DNA from: Chitinophagaceae bacterium
GTDB taxonomy: Bacteria > Bacteroidota > Bacteroidia > Chitinophagales > Chitinophagaceae
DNA: 9,034 nt
NCBI GenBank assembly: GCA_947483345.1
Contig: CANKNL010000111.1
Coordinates: forward strand, 1-9,034
Direction of reading: 5' to 3'
Position 1 is the stretch's first letter. Each line of letters begins with the position of its first letter. The notes below the pieces were generated by a model, which saw nothing but the letters and a program-made list of their open reading frames with translations, did no database searches and was not told where the DNA came from. The position numbers were made by a program, and so were the translations under genes. Of this stretch, positions 5,935-9,034 are shown piece by piece.

Positions 5935-5968
5935 CGTATCACAATTTTCGATATACAAAACTAATTTT

Positions 5969-6505
5969 ATGGAAGGAACGATTGCTGAAATACGCATGTT
6001 TGCCGCAACTTTTGCTCCCCGAACCTGGGCTTATTGTAACGGACAGATCTTGTCGATCAGCACAAATACGGCCCTGTTTTCCCTTTTAGGAACAACCTAT
6101 GGGGGTAACGGCCAAACTAATTTTGCCCTACCCAATATGCAGAGTAGGGTAGCTGTAGGTACGGGTGCTGGTCCGGGACTTACCAATTATCAGCTTGGTC
6201 AATTATCAGGTTTAGAAACAACGACATTAATTGCTGCTAATTTACCTGCTCATACACATATTATTGCAGGCACGGCTAAAATGCTGACTACAACAGCCCC
6301 AGCAGATGCACAAACACCGGCTAACAATTATTTTGCCAATGATGGCAGCGTAAAATACAAAACTTCGGGAAGTGGTACTATGAAACCGGCCACTATTGCG
6401 CTGTCATTGGCTGCTTCAGGGGCTACACCTTTTAATAACCTGATGCCTTATACCGGTATCAGTTATATCATTTGCATGTTTGGGATCTTCCCGTCAAGAA
6501 ATTAA
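5969..6505 (+). CDS. Phage tail-collar domain protein, MdpB-like (paralogue 1 of 3)
   Basis: This 178-residue protein belongs to the tail-collar (T4 gp12-like, microcystin-dependent-protein) family. The ATG at 5969 is chosen over the in-frame ATG at 5873 because its paralogues start with the same residues (MEGTIAEIRMFA); the 32-residue extension has no counterpart in them. Shared family features are FAPRTW (15-20), C23, NTALFSLLGTTYGGNGQT (33-50), GPG (68-70), LGQLSG (76-81), HTH (95-97), and a C-terminus with C169 and GIFPSRN (172-178). In T4 gp12 an equivalent HxH binds metal at the trimer axis. This copy is the most divergent: PNMQSR (55-60) replaces PDLRGR/PDFRGR, and GAGPG replaces GQGPG. 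There is no signal peptide. The role is unknown; family members form trimeric fibre tips in phages, but cellular MdpB proteins have no settled function. Confidence 0.85.
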   Translation: MEGTIAEIRMFAATFAPRTWAYCNGQILSISTNTALFSLLGTTYGGNGQTNFALPNMQSRVAVGTGAGPGLTNYQLGQLSGLETTTLIAANLPAHTHIIAGTAKMLTTTAPADAQTPANNYFANDGSVKYKTSGSGTMKPATIALSLAASGATPFNNLMPYTGISYIICMFGIFPSRN

Positions 6506-6530
6506 TAAAAATTTTTAAAATTATCAGATC

Positions 6531-7082
6531 ATGGATGGAACTATTTCTGAAATACGCATGTTTGCCGGCAATTTTGCTCCAAGAAGTTGGCTTTTTTGTA
6601 ATGGGGCATTACAGTCAATTGCCAATAACACAGCCCTGTTTGCTTTAGTAGGAACCACTTATGGTGGTGATGGACAAACGACCTTTGCCTTACCCGACCT
6701 CAGGGGTAGATTACCCATTCACACCGGCCAGGGTCCTGGTCTTTCAAGTTATCAACTCGGGCAAATGGGAGGCGCAGAAAACATTATTCTTACAGCTGCT
6801 AATGTGAGTAATCATAGCCACGCTGTAACAGGGAATGCCGGTATCATCATGGCATCGGGAGACGGGCATGTTCCATTTGCCGTAAATAATTTTCCGGCAG
6901 AAAACGGCGATGCCATATATTCCACCGCTACCGATAATAGTACAATGGCCCCTGTTTCCCTGGCAGCTGTTACTGTTGCACCACAAACACCAAGTGGCAT
7001 CAACCCAATCAGTACTATGCAACCCTACCTGGCAATGAACTTTATTATTTGTGTAGAGGGGATTTTTCCGTCAAGAAATTAA
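6531..7082 (+). CDS. Phage tail-collar domain protein, MdpB-like (paralogue 2 of 3)
   Basis: This 183-residue paralogue begins MDGTISEIRMFAGNFAPRSW and lies 25 bases after paralogue 1. It aligns without gaps to the others through residue 97, including GTTYGGDGQT (41-50), PDLRGR (55-60), GQGPG (66-70) and the HSH motif at 95-97. The middle (about 102-150) is unlike the other two copies, with ASGDGHVPFAVNNF and YSTATDNSTMAP. The end restores similarity: MQPYLAMNFIIC with C174, then GIFPSRN (177-183). Other differences are H64 where the others have G, and SNHSH replacing PAHTH. No signal peptide is present. The shared ends and variable middle suggest a common trimeric scaffold with different exposed tips, which is inference from phage collar proteins. 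Its leader (AAAATTATCAGATC before ATGG) resembles that of paralogue 3. Confidence 0.87.
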   Translation: MDGTISEIRMFAGNFAPRSWLFCNGALQSIANNTALFALVGTTYGGDGQTTFALPDLRGRLPIHTGQGPGLSSYQLGQMGGAENIILTAANVSNHSHAVTGNAGIIMASGDGHVPFAVNNFPAENGDAIYSTATDNSTMAPVSLAAVTVAPQTPSGINPISTMQPYLAMNFIICVEGIFPSRN

Positions 7083-7113
7083 GCTTTAAAAAAATATTAA
7101 AATTACTATTATC

Positions 7114-7659
7114 ATGGAAGGAACAATTGCAGAAATACGCATGTTTGCAAGCAATTTTGCACCTAGAACATGGCTGTTTTGTCAGGGACAAACAATGAAT
7201 ATAGCCCAAAATACAGCTATGTTTTCATTGCTGGGTACCACTTATGGAGGCAATGGTCAAACCACATTTGGTATACCCGATTTCAGAGGTCGTGTACCCG
7301 TTGGTACCGGTCAGGGTCCCGGGCTCTCAAATCGTGTTTTGGGTGAGCTGTCGGGAGCTGAAAATTTTATTGTAAACAATACCAGTTTACCTGCACATAC
7401 ACATGTACTTAGCGGATCAATAACAATGAAAGGAAATGCGGCAACCGGCGATACCGATACGCCACAGGCCAACTACCCGGCAGGGCTTACCGGTACCAAC
7501 ATGTATTCTACAGTTAATAATGGTAGTGGCCTTGGAAATATGAAACTGGCCCTTACCGGTGCCGCTACTGGATCTTCGCAGCCGGTTAATAATGTACAAC
7601 CTGTTATGGGAATGAATTATATTATTTGCCAGTTCGGAATCTTTCCTTCAAGGAATTAG
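7114..7659 (+). CDS. Phage tail-collar domain protein, MdpB-like (paralogue 3 of 3)
   Basis: This 181-residue protein begins 31 bases after paralogue 2 with MEGTIAEIRMFASNFAPRTW, nearly the same start as paralogue 1. It keeps C23, GTTYGGNGQT (41-50), PDFRGR (55-60), GTGQGPGLSN (64-73), PAHTH (93-97), a cysteine at 172 in NYIIC, and the terminal GIFPSRN (175-181). The variable part (about 102-160) is rich in Gly, Thr, Asn and Ala with little charge, typical of beta-structured fibre tips. There is no signal peptide or transmembrane segment, so export, if any, must use another route or cell lysis. The gene is followed by a probable terminator hairpin, so the three collar genes look like one transcription unit. 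No baseplate, tube, sheath or capsid gene is in view. Confidence 0.87.
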   Translation: MEGTIAEIRMFASNFAPRTWLFCQGQTMNIAQNTAMFSLLGTTYGGNGQTTFGIPDFRGRVPVGTGQGPGLSNRVLGELSGAENFIVNNTSLPAHTHVLSGSITMKGNAATGDTDTPQANYPAGLTGTNMYSTVNNGSGLGNMKLALTGAATGSSQPVNNVQPVMGMNYIICQFGIFPSRN

Positions 7660-7681
7660 TTTTTTTGTATAAACAAAACGG

Positions 7682-7726
7682 GCCTGTTGAAGCTGTTTTA
7701 AAAAGGGTTTCAGCAGGCTTTGGTTT
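7682..7726 (+). terminator. Probable terminator after the collar triplet
   Basis: GCCTGTTGAA (7682-7691) pairs with TTCAGCAGGC (7709-7718) over 10 bp with one G-U wobble, around a 17-base loop. The stem is preceded by the A-rich AAACAAAACGG and followed by TTTGGTTT. It starts 22 bases after the third collar stop. The U-tract is interrupted by GG, so efficiency may be modest. Confidence 0.6.
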
Positions 7727-7752
7727 ACATGAAATAATATACAATAACTTTA
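7719..7752 (+). promoter_or_regulatory. Candidate promoter for the binding-protein gene
   Basis: TTTG at 7719-7722 and TAACTTTA at 7745-7752 are 22 bases apart, a loose match to the Bacteroidota TTTG/TAnnTTTG promoter with the last G missing. It overlaps the tail of the terminator hairpin and would give a leader of about 47 bases before 7806. If it works, the binding-protein gene is expressed separately from the collar genes. Confidence 0.3.
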
Positions 7753-7805
7753 CTTCGCCATTACTTTTTACTATTTTATAAACCATTTAATTTACTAAAA
7801 CAGGT

Positions 7806-8957
7806 ATGTACACTATTGGAATTTTATTGCCTGGTTCAACACTATACCCATCCATTGGAATGGACTTTCTGCAGGGTATTAAATCCTGCTTACTGTTTAA
7901 TCATTTTACCGAAGTAGATTACCAGGTAAGTATGATCAGCTTCGGTCTTAAAGATGATGAGATATATGCGGCAGCAGAAAAATATCTGGTGGTTAGTAAT
8001 GCCGATGTGGTCATTGCTTTTGCCGGCGACTATCATGCCGCTAAACTGGCCCCTTTATTTGCAGCGGCAGGTAAATTGCTGATCATCACCAATGGCGGCG
8101 CTAATTATCCCGAATCTTTCTCAACACCGGTAAGTCATACTATTTTTCATTCGCTCAACGACAGTTTATGCTGTTTTCTTACCGGTAAATATGCGGCCCG
8201 GCAGGAGGGTGGCCAGGGCGCCATCATGGCTACTTCTTTTTTTGATGGGGGATATAAGCATGTACATGCGATGAACAACGCATTTGTACTTTCGGGCGGT
8301 GCCATCAATCACAATTTTGTAAGCCATTATAAAAAGGAAGAATTTAATACAGATACTTTAACCTCATTTATAAACGCCAATCCGGGTATCCGGAAAATGC
8401 TGGCCGTGTTCAGCGGTGATATGGCACGCTTTTTTTATCAAAAAATGATGGAGGTGCAAAAAGAGAACAGCCTGCAGTGGTATGCCTCGCCTATGATGTT
8501 TGATAGTACCCCGGGCGATTTTACCGAACCCAAACCGGCAGTGCCCAACATGTGCGGCTACAGCAACTGGTTACCTATACTGGATAGTGAAAGTAATCAT
8601 GCTTTTATGACATATTATGACACTGAAAACAGTAAAGAAGCCAACCTGTTTTCTATGCAGGGCTGGGAGTGTGGGCTGCTGCTGATGGCATACTTACAGC
8701 AACGCAAAGACGCTGTTAATACTGAAACAGCCATTGAGTTACTGAAAGCTCAAAAAATAAACAGTCCCCGTGGCACCATCAGCCTTAATGAAGAGCGGCA
8801 TATCCTGGGGCCTGCCTACCTGATAGAGGCCAGCGGCAATTGGCAGATGACGGTTAAAGAAACCTTGGTTAATACATCAACGGCCTGGGCAGAAATGCTG
8901 GCACAGATTCCACAGGAAGAATTTTCGGCCTGGCGCAATACGTATCTGTGTATTTAA
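7806..8957 (+). CDS. Type I periplasmic-binding-protein-fold protein without signal peptide
   Basis: This 383-residue protein has the two-lobed fold of branched-chain amino acid/amide-binding proteins (Peripla_BP_6-like). It starts directly with the first beta strand, MYTIGILLPGSTLYPSIGMDFLQGIKS. Other typical segments are NADVVIAFAGDYHAAKLAPLF (65-85), KLLIITNGGANYPE (90-103), RKMLAVFSGDMARFFYQKM (196-214), and the late SPRGTISLNEERHILGPAYLIE (320-341). An in-frame TAA at 7788-7790, with no start codon between it and 7806, rules out an upstream signal peptide. The protein is therefore probably cytoplasmic, unlike transporter partners. A known precedent is AmiC, a cytoplasmic amide sensor of this fold. 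No permease or ATPase gene is next to it. It lies 146 bases after the third collar gene on the same strand. Ligand and role are unknown. Confidence 0.78.
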   Translation: MYTIGILLPGSTLYPSIGMDFLQGIKSCLLFNHFTEVDYQVSMISFGLKDDEIYAAAEKYLVVSNADVVIAFAGDYHAAKLAPLFAAAGKLLIITNGGANYPESFSTPVSHTIFHSLNDSLCCFLTGKYAARQEGGQGAIMATSFFDGGYKHVHAMNNAFVLSGGAINHNFVSHYKKEEFNTDTLTSFINANPGIRKMLAVFSGDMARFFYQKMMEVQKENSLQWYASPMMFDSTPGDFTEPKPAVPNMCGYSNWLPILDSESNHAFMTYYDTENSKEANLFSMQGWECGLLLMAYLQQRKDAVNTETAIELLKAQKINSPRGTISLNEERHILGPAYLIEASGNWQMTVKETLVNTSTAWAEMLAQIPQEEFSAWRNTYLCI

Positions 8958-9034
8958 AGTATAGGTTTGTTTATAATAACAATTTAATAATTTGAATGTT
9001 GCCAACATCAATCTGGCTATATCTAATTTTAAGA

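Noticed and set aside
5873..5968. N-terminal extension of the first collar protein from an upstream in-frame ATG
   Set aside because: Neither paralogue has an equivalent, the extension overlaps the preceding gene, and the likely promoter at 5904-5934 lies inside it.
6744..7022. Leftward open frames antisense to the second collar gene (6744-7022 and 6812-7003)
   Set aside because: They lie wholly inside a well-supported collar gene and show no recognisable protein features.
5969..7659. Prophage or phage-tail remnant
   Set aside because: Only collar-domain genes are present, intact and in triplicate; no tail, capsid, lysis or integrase gene is seen. MdpB-like collar proteins are common as chromosomal genes in Bacteroidota.

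Overview
The window looks like a chromosomal segment of a Bacteroidota, most likely a Chitinophagaceae-type member. The evidence is moderate AT richness, genes without clear Shine-Dalgarno sequences, several TAnnTTTG-like -7 promoter elements, a Bacteroidota-style RlmH start, a twin-arginine metallophosphatase-like protein, and a palindromic intergenic repeat of a kind I associate with this group. No tRNA, rRNA, CRISPR array, transposase or integrase was seen.

Left part (1-1082): the 5' two-thirds of rlmH runs leftward and is cut by the window edge. It has no stop in the window and is easily missed. Divergent from it is a PKHD-type Fe(II)/2-oxoglutarate dioxygenase of the PiuC/YbiX family.

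Middle part (1095-5020, all leftward): five genes lie in a row. In transcription order they are a Tat-exported, degenerate 5'-nucleotidase/metallophosphatase-like protein; an aspartyl/asparaginyl beta-hydroxylase-like dioxygenase; a DUF2061 membrane domain fused to APS kinase (CysC); a small HxGH nucleotidyltransferase whose ATG overlaps the cysC stop; and, after a repeat-rich 318-base gap, a PAPS-dependent sulfotransferase. Together they suggest a dedicated PAPS supply plus sulfotransfer module with an adjoining hydroxylase, possibly a hydroxylate-then-sulfate pathway. The substrate is unknown. No classical ATP sulfurylase (CysD/CysN or Sat) or PAP phosphatase is in the window.

Right part (5349-8957, all rightward): a small HEAGH-motif putative metallopeptidase comes first. 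It is followed by three tandem paralogous phage tail-collar (MdpB/microcystin-dependent-like) proteins of 178, 183 and 181 residues, a hairpin that may act as a terminator, and a type I periplasmic-binding-protein fold protein that lacks a signal peptide. An in-frame stop just upstream shows that no exported form can start further 5'. The collar proteins share ungapped N-termini, an HxH motif at residues 95-97, two cysteines and an identical C-terminal GIFPSRN, while their middles differ. Nothing else phage-like is nearby, so they look like domesticated genes, not a prophage remnant.

The strongest candidates for something undescribed are the non-phage collar triplet with its signal-less ligand-binding protein, and the sulfation/hydroxylation operon facing away from it across a 328-base divergent intergenic region. 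A functional link between the two halves is inference only. The last 77 bases (8958-9034) hold nothing I can recognise.
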